Below, piece by piece: positions 14,837 to 22,712 of a stretch of DNA of 34,792 bases; the first letter of the stretch is position 1; each line of letters begins with the position of its first letter. Below the pieces are notes generated by a model, which was given only the letters and a program-made list of their open reading frames with translations, searched no databases and was not told the DNA's origin. A program made the position numbers and the translations under genes. The stretch comes from JBCDGZ01 sp038750655 (GTDB lineage: Bacteria; Bacteroidota; Bacteroidia; Chitinophagales; Saprospiraceae), in the NCBI GenBank assembly GCA_038750655.1, contig JBCDGZ010000081.1, positions 1 to 34,792 on the forward strand, read 5' to 3'.

Positions 14837-15442
14837 ATGAAATACTTCTTACTTATAGCTTGCTGCATTGTCCTGTTTTCCAATTGCTTTAATACTGCTC
14901 CAGACAAGAACACAACGGAGGAAACACCAAGTCGCGATTATATTGCACAGGGGCAAAAAATAGCAATGGCGACTTTTACTACCCTAAGCAGTAATTTGCA
15001 AAAAGCAATGAAAGCAGGAGGGGTACCCAATGCCGTAAAGTATTGCAATATAGCAGCGTCTCCTTTGGTAGATAGCTTGGAGCAGCTATATCAGGTAAGT
15101 ATTAAACGGACTTCTTTGAAGGTAAGAAACCCTAATAATCAGCCTACCGAACAAGAAAGGCAACAACTTCAAAGTTATCAGGAACAGTTTGGTGCTGGTA
15201 AAGAATTAAAACCAGTAATTCATAAAATCGCCAATCAGACCGCATTTTACGCTCCCATTCATGTGATGCCTTTGTGCCAGAAATGTCATGGAAAGGTTGG
15301 CGAACAATTGATGGAAAAGGACTACGAGCTGATCCGAGAGCTGTATCCGTCCGACAGGGCGATTAATTATAAAAGTGGTGATTTGAGAGGGATGTGGCGT
15401 ATTACCTTTCGAGGGGATTCCAATGTGATGCTTAGAAATTAA
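14837..15442 (+). CDS. DUF3365 (Tll0287-like) haem-binding envelope protein
   Basis: This 201-residue protein has a short hydrophobic N-terminus (MKYFLLIACCIVLFSNC) that is either a lipoprotein signal, with Cys17 lipidated, or a plain signal peptide. The mature part matches the DUF3365 fold: QGQKIAMATFTTLSSNL, NAVKYCNIAASPLVDS, RTSLKVRNPNNQP, then CQKCHGKVG, a c-type haem CxxCH site, and SGDLRGMWRITF at the end. Family members are periplasmic haem-binding sensor-like domains; here it stands alone without a kinase. It follows a redox-type Crp/Fnr regulator and lies in the repeat-bracketed segment. I start at the ATG at 14837; the TTG-class start at 14783 would add 18 residues ahead of the signal. 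Confidence 0.85.
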   Translation: MKYFLLIACCIVLFSNCFNTAPDKNTTEETPSRDYIAQGQKIAMATFTTLSSNLQKAMKAGGVPNAVKYCNIAASPLVDSLEQLYQVSIKRTSLKVRNPNNQPTEQERQQLQSYQEQFGAGKELKPVIHKIANQTAFYAPIHVMPLCQKCHGKVGEQLMEKDYELIRELYPSDRAINYKSGDLRGMWRITFRGDSNVMLRN

Positions 15443-15467
15443 CTGAGCAGACCCCTGCTTGCAAGCC

Positions 15468-15518
15468 ATGACCCCTATTGGCCAGATTTTTAATTTCGGG
15501 CAAGGCCCAATGGATTAA
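15468..15518 (+). pseudogene. 3' remnant of a third outer-membrane barrel paralogue
   Basis: In one frame this stretch reads MTPIGQIFNFGQGPMD then a stop, matching the last 16 residues of barrel paralogue 2 (MPHIGLTFNFGRGQMD) at 10 of 16 positions with no gap. Several differences are synonymous third-position changes (ATC/ATT, AAC/AAT, TTT/TTC), as expected if the parent gene was once under coding selection. Upstream, the frame hits a stop at 15444-15446 with no further resemblance, so only the gene's tail survives. Confidence 0.7.
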
Positions 15519-15571
15519 CAAAAGGACTTGTAGAATTGAGCCAATGATTATATCTTAAAGCTCATGGAAAA
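15468..15571 (+). repeat. Direct repeat copy B (partner at 13417-13520)
   Basis: This is the second copy of the 104-bp repeat, ending in ATGGAAAA, which here starts the RDD-family gene. The 62 bp from the last Met codon (ATGGATTAA) of the barrel remnant to the ATGGAAAA of the next gene are better conserved (54/62) than the coding part (29/42). Confidence 0.85.
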
Positions 15572-16139
15572 TGAAATTCTGGATAGTGAGCTTGGTCGGC
15601 AGCAGGGGCCCGAAGGGGAGGTGCAAATGGCGGGGTTCTGGACTCGCGTTTGGGCCGCTCTGATCGATGGGCTGGTCATGATGCCTTTGGCCTTATTGGG
15701 TATGTACAATATGTTGATGGGTAAGGTTTTCTTACTGGCGGTCCTGCAAAGTTTGGCCTACGTGGCTTACAAACCCTTGATGGAGTGGAAATATGGCGCT
15801 ACTTTAGGTAAAATGGCAGTAAAAATCAAGGTTGTCAATTATGATTATCAACCCATCAGTCTGGATCAGTCTTACCTGCGTTTCATTTTTTACTTCATCT
15901 CTACGGCTATCAGCGTGCTGTTTACCTTCCAGCTTTTCCAGCAGCCCGAATTTATGGAAACAGATGATTTTATGAAATTGGCTACTTTTCAGGCCGAATT
16001 TGAGAGCCCGCTACAGGATTTTTCCAGCATCGCTTCTTTTATTGTAATGGTTTCTGCCATATTCGTTCTCTTTGATGATCGTCGGCAGGCCCTGCACGAT
16101 AAAATTGCTAAGACCTTTTGTATTCGGGTTAAAAAATAG
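15564..16139 (+). CDS. RDD family inner-membrane protein
   Basis: This 191-residue membrane protein carries the RDD signature: an Arg and Asp pair in FWTRVWAALIDGLV (about 25-38) ahead of the first helix, and FDDRRQALHDKIAKTFCI near the C-terminus. Between them are helices at about 29-47, 50-66, 100-118 and 155-170, plus the YGATLGKMAVKIKV segment typical of the family. RDD proteins are inner-membrane proteins with suggested transport roles in some cases; no substrate can be read. The gene starts in the same ATGGAAAA context as the Crp/Fnr gene because its leader is copy B of the 104-bp repeat. It probably occupied the position directly after a barrel gene before the intervening genes arrived. 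Confidence 0.85.
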   Translation: MENEILDSELGRQQGPEGEVQMAGFWTRVWAALIDGLVMMPLALLGMYNMLMGKVFLLAVLQSLAYVAYKPLMEWKYGATLGKMAVKIKVVNYDYQPISLDQSYLRFIFYFISTAISVLFTFQLFQQPEFMETDDFMKLATFQAEFESPLQDFSSIASFIVMVSAIFVLFDDRRQALHDKIAKTFCIRVKK

Positions 16140-16184
16140 TTCCCGTAAGTTTGTATCTTCGCGGCCAATTAAAGTGGCTTTCTA

Positions 16185-17231
16185 ATGAAAATGCAGCAGC
16201 AAAGTGAAAATGATGAACTCTACGAGCACCACCGCATCGTAGTTGATCCGGGACAGTCACCTATTCGTATTGACAAATTTTTGATGGATCGCCTGGAGCG
16301 CACGTCGCGCAACCGCATTCAGAACGCCGCTCACGCCGGCGCAGTCCGCGTGAATGACCAACCCGTCAAACCCAATTTCAAAATCAAGCCTGGCCACATC
16401 ATTACCATCCTGCTGCCCCGCCCTCCGAAAGCAGACAGTGGCATCGTCGCCGAAGAAATTCCGCTGGATATTCGCTACGAAGATGAGGACGTCCTCGTCC
16501 TTCACAAACCGGCCGGACTAGTGGTCCATCCTGGCGTTGGCGTCCACAGCGGCACCCTGGTCAATGGACTGGTGTACTATTTTCAAAATAGCGACCTGCC
16601 CGTTTTACCCGGCAATATGGCCAATCGCCCCGGGCTGGTCCATCGCATCGATAAAAACACCACCGGCCTGATGGTCATCGCTAAAACCGAAATGGCGATG
16701 ACCCACCTAGCCAAACAATTCTTTGACCATACCATCGAGCGGAAGTATCAGGCCCTGATTTGGGGCGAATTTGATGAAGATCAGGGGACCATTGAAGGAA
16801 ACATCGGCCGCCATCCTCGGCTGAGGAGCAAAATGCACGTGTTTCCCGAAGGAGAAGAAGGCAAGGAAGCCATTACCCACTATAAAGTACTGGAACGACT
16901 GTATTACGTGAGCCTGGTGGAATGCCAATTGGAAACGGGCCGTACCCACCAAATTCGCGTGCATATGAAACACCAGGGGCATCCGCTCTTTAACGATGAT
17001 CGCTACGGGGGGGATCAGGTGGTTAAAGGGACCGTTTTTAGCAAGTACAAACAGTTCGTTTTCAATTGCTTCAAAGAAATTCCCCGCCATGCGCTACACG
17101 CCAAGTCATTGGGTTTTACCCATCCGCGTACGGGCGAGCGTGTTTTTTTCGAATCAGAACTTCCACAAGATATGACCACCGTGCTGGACAAATGGCGTTC
17201 CTATCTGTCCAGCCGCAAGCAACTGTTGTAA
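16185..17231 (+). CDS. rluD: RluA/RluD-type rRNA pseudouridine synthase
   Basis: This 348-residue cytosolic enzyme converts specific rRNA uridines to pseudouridine. An N-terminal S4 RNA-binding domain (about 28-80: IRIDKFLMDRLERTSRNRIQ, VRVNDQPVKP) precedes the catalytic domain. The latter has LVLHKPAGLVVHPG, the RluA motif HRIDKNTTGLMV with catalytic Asp156, RKYQALIWG, and GRTHQIRVHMKHQGHP. The S4 domain and length point to RluD (23S rRNA helix 69) over RluA or TruC. The ATG at 16191 is also possible. TATCTTCG, one base off the -7 consensus, lies at 16154-16161. The acyl-CoA reductase ATG follows one base after the stop, so the two are surely cotranscribed. Confidence 0.9.
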   Translation: MKMQQQSENDELYEHHRIVVDPGQSPIRIDKFLMDRLERTSRNRIQNAAHAGAVRVNDQPVKPNFKIKPGHIITILLPRPPKADSGIVAEEIPLDIRYEDEDVLVLHKPAGLVVHPGVGVHSGTLVNGLVYYFQNSDLPVLPGNMANRPGLVHRIDKNTTGLMVIAKTEMAMTHLAKQFFDHTIERKYQALIWGEFDEDQGTIEGNIGRHPRLRSKMHVFPEGEEGKEAITHYKVLERLYYVSLVECQLETGRTHQIRVHMKHQGHPLFNDDRYGGDQVVKGTVFSKYKQFVFNCFKEIPRHALHAKSLGFTHPRTGERVFFESELPQDMTTVLDKWRSYLSSRKQLL

Positions 17232-17232
17232 C

Positions 17233-18252
17233 ATGACCTTAGATGAACGAATTGAGCTTTTGGGCCAGCTAGGGCAAGCCCTTCAGGCTCCCTCTGAAAC
17301 CCTGGATGCCACGGTACACCGGGCAGGTATCCACAACCAATGGTTTACAGAAAAAAACGTCCGAATCGCCTTGCGCGCCTTAGTTGAAAAGTTCTTGGAC
17401 CTTGATGCGCTAAAGGACCTGGCAGGGCATTACCGCCCCAGTAATCCAATAGAACCAAAGAAGGTCGGGATTATCATGGCGGGCAATATCCCGCTGGTCG
17501 GTTTCCACGATTTGTTGTGTACTTTCCTTTGTGGCCATCACGCCAAGATCAAGCTTTCGGAGAAAGACGATGTGCTGCTGCCCTACTTAATCCAACAAAT
17601 GGTGGCCATCGATGCGCGCTGCGCCCCCTACTTCGAAGTCATCGAGCGCCTGAGCGGCTTTAATGCGGTGATCGCTACGGGGAGCAACAATTCTGCTCGC
17701 TATTTTGAAGCTTACTTTGGAAAATATCCCAACATCATCCGTAAAAATCGCAATGGGGTAGCAGTGCTGGACGGCGCAGAGACAGAGGCCGACTTACTGG
17801 CCTTGGGGCAAGATATTTTTCAGTACTTTGGTCTGGGCTGCCGCAATGTAGCTAAACTCTATGTCCCGGAAGGCTATGATTTTGAGTTTCTGATGGAAAC
17901 GTTGCATCAGTTCAATGAATTGGCGCTGCATAACAAGTACAAAAACAACTTTGATTACAACTTCACCCTATACATCCTCAACCAACGGGCCCACTTGTCC
18001 AATGGTTGTGTGCTGCTGGTTGAAGACGAATCGCTACATTCGCGCATTGCCAGCCTGCATTTTGAGTATTATGCAGATACCAGTAGCCTGGAGGAAAAGC
18101 TGCGCGCCCGCGCCGAAGAGATTCAATGCATTGTCGCCAAAAAGCCCGTTGGTAGCCTGCCGGTCATCGAGCCGGGTAAGGCCCAGAACCCCGGTTTGAT
18201 GGACTACGCCGATGGGGTGGACACCATGCAATTTTTGCTCAGCATCTCCTAA
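17233..18252 (+). CDS. Acyl-CoA reductase of the LuxC superfamily
   Basis: This 339-residue protein resembles the LuxC fatty-acid/acyl-CoA reductase family: KVGIIMAGNIPLVGFHDLLC (about 77-96), IKLSEKD, VIATGSNNSARYFEAYF, and IRKNRNGVAVLDG. The GLGCRNVAKLYVPEGYD segment has Cys203, aligning with the acyl-thioester cysteine of LuxC. Family chemistry is NADPH-dependent reduction of an acyl-CoA or acyl-enzyme to an aldehyde. It is shorter than LuxC (about 480), and no luxD, luxE or luciferase genes are near, so bioluminescence is not implied. The product aldehyde and purpose are unknown. It is one base after the pseudouridine synthase and 24 bp before nth, in one operon. Confidence 0.8.
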   Translation: MTLDERIELLGQLGQALQAPSETLDATVHRAGIHNQWFTEKNVRIALRALVEKFLDLDALKDLAGHYRPSNPIEPKKVGIIMAGNIPLVGFHDLLCTFLCGHHAKIKLSEKDDVLLPYLIQQMVAIDARCAPYFEVIERLSGFNAVIATGSNNSARYFEAYFGKYPNIIRKNRNGVAVLDGAETEADLLALGQDIFQYFGLGCRNVAKLYVPEGYDFEFLMETLHQFNELALHNKYKNNFDYNFTLYILNQRAHLSNGCVLLVEDESLHSRIASLHFEYYADTSSLEEKLRARAEEIQCIVAKKPVGSLPVIEPGKAQNPGLMDYADGVDTMQFLLSIS

Positions 18253-18276
18253 GCCTAGCGCCAAAAATCAATAGCC

Positions 18277-18912
18277 ATGACCAAAAAAGAGAAAGTCTCC
18301 GCCATTATTGATATTCTTGAAGAACTCTATCCAACTACTCCTATTCCTTTAGATCATCAGGACCCTTACACCCTCTTGATTGCCGTTCTCCTCTCTGCTC
18401 AATGCACTGACGAGCGGGTCAACAAGGTCACTCCGGCACTCTTCCAACTGGCCGATAATCCCTACGATATGGCCAACGCGCCTGTAGAGGACATCAAAGC
18501 CATCATCCGCCCCTGTGGGCTGTCGCCCCGAAAGTCCAAGGCCATCTCTGTTCTCTCGCAAATGCTGATCACCCAGCACGGAGGGGAGGTTCCTCAGAAT
18601 TATAAAGACCTAGAGGCGCTGCCGGGCGTAGGGCACAAGACCGCTTCCGTAGTCATGTCGCAGGGCTTCGGCTTCCCTGCCTTTCCCGTCGATACCCACA
18701 TCCACCGCCTGGCCTACCGCTGGGCTTTGAGTACGGGAAAGAATGTAGAGAAAACCGAGGCTGATCTCAAGCGCCTCTTTCCGAAGGACAAATGGAATAA
18801 GCTGCACTTGCAGATCATCTTCTTTGGACGGGAGTATTGCCCGGCGCGCGGACATGATCCTTACACTTGTCCCATTTGCAGTAAATTTGGGCGGAAGAGT
18901 CTATTTAAATAG
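18277..18912 (+). CDS. nth: Endonuclease III, DNA glycosylase/AP lyase
   Basis: This 211-residue base-excision repair enzyme removes oxidised pyrimidines and nicks the abasic site. It shows LLSAQCTDERVN, the helix-hairpin-helix LPGVGHKTASVV with catalytic Lys121, and the essential Asp139 in FPVDTHIHRLAYR. The usual C-terminal 4Fe-4S site (C-x6-C-x2-C-x5-C) is altered: Cys188, Cys198 and Cys201 are present with spacing x9 and x2, and no fourth Cys follows before the end (SKFGRKSLFK). The catalytic core is intact, so activity is expected, but the cluster may be absent or use another ligand. Convergent with tamL, with only 14 bp between stops and no hairpin visible. Confidence 0.92.
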   Translation: MTKKEKVSAIIDILEELYPTTPIPLDHQDPYTLLIAVLLSAQCTDERVNKVTPALFQLADNPYDMANAPVEDIKAIIRPCGLSPRKSKAISVLSQMLITQHGGEVPQNYKDLEALPGVGHKTASVVMSQGFGFPAFPVDTHIHRLAYRWALSTGKNVEKTEADLKRLFPKDKWNKLHLQIIFFGREYCPARGHDPYTCPICSKFGRKSLFK

Positions 18913-18926
18913 GCTGGAAAAAGAGA

Positions 18927-21350
18927 CTAGAAAGGATAACCAATCGCTAGATTCAAATTAAATAAGTCATCATTGAGGTTGCTCCATCGGTTGAAGAGCC
19001 AACGGCTGGCCGTTGGGTCATCCGGATCGGTGAAGGGTTGCCGCATCTTGAGGCCAAAGTCGAAGCGCAGAATAGCGTATTTGATGTCTACCCGCAGTCC
19101 AATGCCCGTCCCCAGTGCAAAGTCTTCATAAAAGCGATTGGTGAGCAGTGCCTCGCTGCCCCGAGGGTCATCCTGATCGATGGCCCAGATATTGCCGCCG
19201 TCGAGAAAGATGGCCCCTTCGAAAACATAGATGAGATCGAAGCGGTATTCGAGGCCAAATTCTATCTTGAAATCGGCAGCCTGGAAGAAGATATTATCGG
19301 TAGCATCGGGGTCGAGGAAAGCGCCGGGGCCGATCTCGCGGAGGTTCCAGGCCCGGATGCTGTTGGGCCCGCCGACAGCGAACTGTTTGACATAAGGCGT
19401 CTCCTGGGAGTAGGGGCCATAGGGGCGGGCCAGGCCAATATTGAGGCGGGCCGCCAGGCTATTTCGATTGGAAAGGCGCCGGTAATATCGCCCATCCAGC
19501 TCCAGTCGAATGTATTGCTCGAAGTTGACCTGATCGATGCTAAATGGGCCGGTACGGTCAGCGATGTTGTTGTAGATGCGATTGATGAGTAAGGTCTCAA
19601 AGCCCGATAGCTCAAAGCTGGCCCCGAAAAACCAGGACTGCCCGAAGCGATTGCGCTTGCCCGTATGGGCGAAGTTGACATCCCGAAACAAAAAGCCCGT
19701 AAACAGCTGCCGGTCAAAGCTGCGCTCCAGAAAGGGATTGAAATCCAAAATGCTATCCTGGAAAAATTCGGTGAATCGCGGAGAGAAGTAATTGATCCCC
19801 GAGGTGTTGATGCGGACCCTATTCTCCGGAGACAATTGCAAGTCAAAACCTCGGTTAAAGTCCAGCGAATTGTAGCTGTACAGATTGAAGTTCGAAAAGT
19901 TATTGTAGCCCAGCGAAAAGCGGGTTTTGGCATTTTCTCGCAATTTATCATAAAAGCGATCACTCACCAAGCCCAGGGCATTCAGCCCCCGCCAAAAACC
20001 CGTTACGCCTTTGTATTTAGGGATGAAGATGTCAAAGTTGGCCTGCACATCCAGGGAGAACACCGAAAAATTATTTCCCAAATCCAATTCTGAACCCGCC
20101 AGAAATTCCGCAGAAAGAATGGTCGCATTTCGAAAAACGTTACGATGCCGAAAGTTGACCTTTCCGGTCATTCCAATCAACGAAAGGGGCGATCCATTGG
20201 TACTAATACTATAGTTAGAAGTATTGGTCTCGACGTCCCAACCCAGGACCATCCGATCTTTGGGGGTAAGGCGAATTTCGAAGTTAATTACATTGGTCTG
20301 TACCGTATCGACGATGGGCTTGACGGAGATAAATTTATAAATTTCGAGGTTAGACAACAGGCGATTGGTTCGATCAAGATTGTCTTTGCGGAACAACTCG
20401 CCAGGGCGGAGCATGATGGCCTTCTGAATGGTTTCTGGCTTGATAAAGGGCCTTTCGGCATTGATATGGAACAAAACATTATTGATGACACTGTCCTTGA
20501 GTTCGGCGTACTCGGCTGGTAGGTAGCGCGGGGTGACTTCGATTGATCCAACGGTATAGATTTGATGATCCTGGCCATTGCGTTGCGGCAGCACTTCGTA
20601 GACGACATTGACTAGGTGCTTGGCTGTATCTACATAGCCAATGGGTTCGATGAAATTGTGGTCGAAAAAGGCGTAGCCCAGGTTTTTCAGGGTATTGGTG
20701 ATGCGTCCTTTTTCTCGATCAAAGATCGATTCGCTCACCGGCTGGCCCTGCTTGATGAAGGATTCTGCGCTGATGTCATCGAGAATGCGCTGCACCTGCT
20801 CATCGCTGCTGACAAAATTGACCGTGTCTACCGTGTACAAATCTTCGGGTTGGACCGTATAAATGACCTCTGTTTTTTTCCTTCTGTGCTTCGCTGCAAA
20901 GGAGACTTTAGCATCATAGTAGCCTCGATTTTGTAGGAAATATTTCATCGTTTGAGCCGTCGCATCGGCCAACTCTTCGTCATAGATAGCCGGAAGCTCT
21001 GCGATTTTATTAAGAATCCAGTTGCGAAATTTCGAGGATTTATTGGGATTGTTGAATTTGTGGTACAACCAGAGGCGGGCCCGGAAGAGGCGCAGGAATT
21101 TTTCGTTGGGTTTCTGCTTGTAAATAGTTTTAAGATCGTAACTTAATCCGCGCTTGTCTTTAAGCTTTTTACGGGTCTCAAACTTTACGGTATTCTTGGT
21201 CAAATAAGACTGACCCGGTTCGAGATACTTCTTGGTACCGCAGGAGGAAAGGAGCAAAACAAGCAGCAGACTAAACAGTAGGCATCCTTGTGCAGAAAGA
21301 TGGAGCAGCAGTTTGGTATTAAGATAATTGTACCGTCGTTTTATCCTCAT
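18927..21350 (-). CDS. tamL: TamL-type lipoprotein of the BamA/TamA family
   Basis: This 807-residue outer-membrane assembly protein has a basic N-terminus, a long hydrophobic stretch and the lipobox LLSSC (Cys37 lipidated, from the ATG at 21350), then GTKKYLEPGQSYL. POTRA-like alpha/beta repeats run to about 370, for example KGRITNTLKNLGYAFFD and PGELFRKDNLDRTNRLLSNLEIYKF. The rest is the 16-strand Omp85 barrel, with QFAVGGPNSIRAWNLREIG as the conserved barrel loop and a terminal phenylalanine (LAIGYPF). The lipidated BamA homologue is typical of Bacteroidota and is usually paired with TamB, which is not in the window. It starts 18 bp from the divergent methyltransferase. Confidence 0.9.
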   Translation of the reverse strand: MRIKRRYNYLNTKLLLHLSAQGCLLFSLLLVLLLSSCGTKKYLEPGQSYLTKNTVKFETRKKLKDKRGLSYDLKTIYKQKPNEKFLRLFRARLWLYHKFNNPNKSSKFRNWILNKIAELPAIYDEELADATAQTMKYFLQNRGYYDAKVSFAAKHRRKKTEVIYTVQPEDLYTVDTVNFVSSDEQVQRILDDISAESFIKQGQPVSESIFDREKGRITNTLKNLGYAFFDHNFIEPIGYVDTAKHLVNVVYEVLPQRNGQDHQIYTVGSIEVTPRYLPAEYAELKDSVINNVLFHINAERPFIKPETIQKAIMLRPGELFRKDNLDRTNRLLSNLEIYKFISVKPIVDTVQTNVINFEIRLTPKDRMVLGWDVETNTSNYSISTNGSPLSLIGMTGKVNFRHRNVFRNATILSAEFLAGSELDLGNNFSVFSLDVQANFDIFIPKYKGVTGFWRGLNALGLVSDRFYDKLRENAKTRFSLGYNNFSNFNLYSYNSLDFNRGFDLQLSPENRVRINTSGINYFSPRFTEFFQDSILDFNPFLERSFDRQLFTGFLFRDVNFAHTGKRNRFGQSWFFGASFELSGFETLLINRIYNNIADRTGPFSIDQVNFEQYIRLELDGRYYRRLSNRNSLAARLNIGLARPYGPYSQETPYVKQFAVGGPNSIRAWNLREIGPGAFLDPDATDNIFFQAADFKIEFGLEYRFDLIYVFEGAIFLDGGNIWAIDQDDPRGSEALLTNRFYEDFALGTGIGLRVDIKYAILRFDFGLKMRQPFTDPDDPTASRWLFNRWSNLNDDLFNLNLAIGYPF

Positions 21351-21368
21351 AAGCAAAACCGTAGTTCG

Positions 21369-22124
21369 ATGATTTCTAGTAACCAGATCAAGTATGTACG
21401 TTCCCTACAGCAAAAAAAGTTTCGACAAAAATATAATAATTTTATCGTTGAAGGGGATAAAATGGCTGTAGAGATCATGAGGGAACGAGTAGCGGAGGTT
21501 GAGCAGGTTTTTGCCCTAGCCTCTTGGATAGAAACGCACAAGAAGGAGTTGGCATTTTGCCTTAACAAAACAATAATTGTGTCAGAAAAGGAATTGGGGC
21601 GTATCTCTGGCCTGAAAAGCCCCAATCAGGTGCTGGTCATCCTGCGGCAATGGATACCGGCGATCGATGAAGCGCAGTTGAGCCGTCAATTTTCCCTTTA
21701 TTTGGATGATATTCAGGACCCCGGTAATATGGGGACAATATTACGCATCGCCGATTGGTTTGGTATAGATTATGTCTTCTGTTCAGCAGGATGTGCGGAG
21801 CTTTACAATCCCAAGGTGCTACAGGCCTCCATGGGGGCCTTCCTCCGAGTGAAGGTCCTGCGCACGGAGCTAGAGCAGCTTCGCGAGCGCCTACCGGCCT
21901 TACCCTTACTGGGGGCGATGATGGAAGGTGATAATGTCTTTGCCGCCGCTGGCCTGGACAAGGGGCTGATCATCATTGGCAACGAGGGGCGGGGTATCGC
22001 TGAGGAGCGGCAGGCCCTGCTGACGCATCGCTTAGCCATCCCTCGGGCCGAAGGCCGCCGCGCCGAATCCCTCAACGCCGCTGTCGCTACCGGCATCCTC
22101 TGCGCCGCCCTGTTAAACCGCTAA
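21369..22124 (+). CDS. SpoU/TrmH family RNA 2'-O-methyltransferase
   Basis: This 251-residue SPOUT methyltransferase uses S-adenosylmethionine to methylate a ribose 2'-OH in rRNA or tRNA. An N-terminal substrate-binding domain (IKYVRSLQQKKFRQKYNNFIVEGDKM) precedes the knotted domain. The three SpoU motifs are LDDIQDPGNMGTILRIADWFG, IIIGNEGRGI and IPRAEGRRAESLNAAVATGI. I chose the ATG at 21369 because the family opens this way; the frame from 21288 would overlap tamL by 63 bp. The next gene follows after 12 bp. A divergent tamL/RNA-methyltransferase arrangement is, from memory, common in the phylum. Confidence 0.9.
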   Translation: MISSNQIKYVRSLQQKKFRQKYNNFIVEGDKMAVEIMRERVAEVEQVFALASWIETHKKELAFCLNKTIIVSEKELGRISGLKSPNQVLVILRQWIPAIDEAQLSRQFSLYLDDIQDPGNMGTILRIADWFGIDYVFCSAGCAELYNPKVLQASMGAFLRVKVLRTELEQLRERLPALPLLGAMMEGDNVFAAAGLDKGLIIIGNEGRGIAEERQALLTHRLAIPRAEGRRAESLNAAVATGILCAALLNR

Positions 22125-22136
22125 ATCAATCGCGCT

Positions 22137-22646
22137 ATGTCTGATCAACAACAACCGCTGGATTACGAAGAACTGGAAGCCCCGATAGACGTCCGGGGAG
22201 ATCGGCTGCGCCGCCTGGCTTTCTACCTCGAATGGATTCCCATCCTCCTCATCGGCCTCGGCATCTACCTGAAGTCTACCCATGTTACCGGGGGCGGGAT
22301 TTTTATCGTCATCGGTGGGTTGGTATCTGGGCTAATTTACCTTTGCTTCTCCTGGTTCCTCTTCAAGGTAGAAGAATACGTCTTCATTGAAGTCCTCCTT
22401 TCAATTCTCACCGGTTTAGTCTTTGCCACCCTGGTCGTAGGAATTGTCTACAAAATGCAAATGTGGAATAATGCCAATGAAATGATCTATCTGAGTATGA
22501 TGAGCGGTTTGGGCCTCTGTTTCGTCAGTTTTGTGCTTTATGTCTTTCAAATTACCAATGCTCGTGCTTCGCGCTTCTATCGCAAGCTGCTTTCCCGGTT
22601 GCTCATCTTTGTGGTGATTGCTTACAGTATTTCTGTGGAGTTATAG
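22137..22646 (+). CDS. Polytopic inner-membrane protein of unknown function
   Basis: This is a 169-residue protein with a hydrophilic, acidic N-terminus (about 1-25) and five likely membrane helices at about 29-45, 53-77, 83-105, 117-138 and 151-167. There are no Cys or His clusters and no motif I recognise. It follows the RNA methyltransferase by 12 bp and is probably cotranscribed, but nothing ties its role to RNA modification. Confidence 0.7.
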   Translation: MSDQQQPLDYEELEAPIDVRGDRLRRLAFYLEWIPILLIGLGIYLKSTHVTGGGIFIVIGGLVSGLIYLCFSWFLFKVEEYVFIEVLLSILTGLVFATLVVGIVYKMQMWNNANEMIYLSMMSGLGLCFVSFVLYVFQITNARASRFYRKLLSRLLIFVVIAYSISVEL

Positions 22647-22712
22647 GAGGCTGTGATCCCAGATAGAGTCTTTTTCGTTAATGAGTGATAATTGATTTAT
22701 TAACATATGTGA

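Noticed and set aside
17233..18252. A bioluminescence (lux) locus
   Set aside because: Only a LuxC-like reductase is present, shorter than LuxC, and no luciferase, acyl-transferase or synthetase genes accompany it.
19262..19963. A 233-codon frame on the same strand as tamL in another phase
   Set aside because: It overlaps the barrel-coding part of tamL, is rich in Arg, Ser and Pro as shifted frames are, and has no family resemblance.
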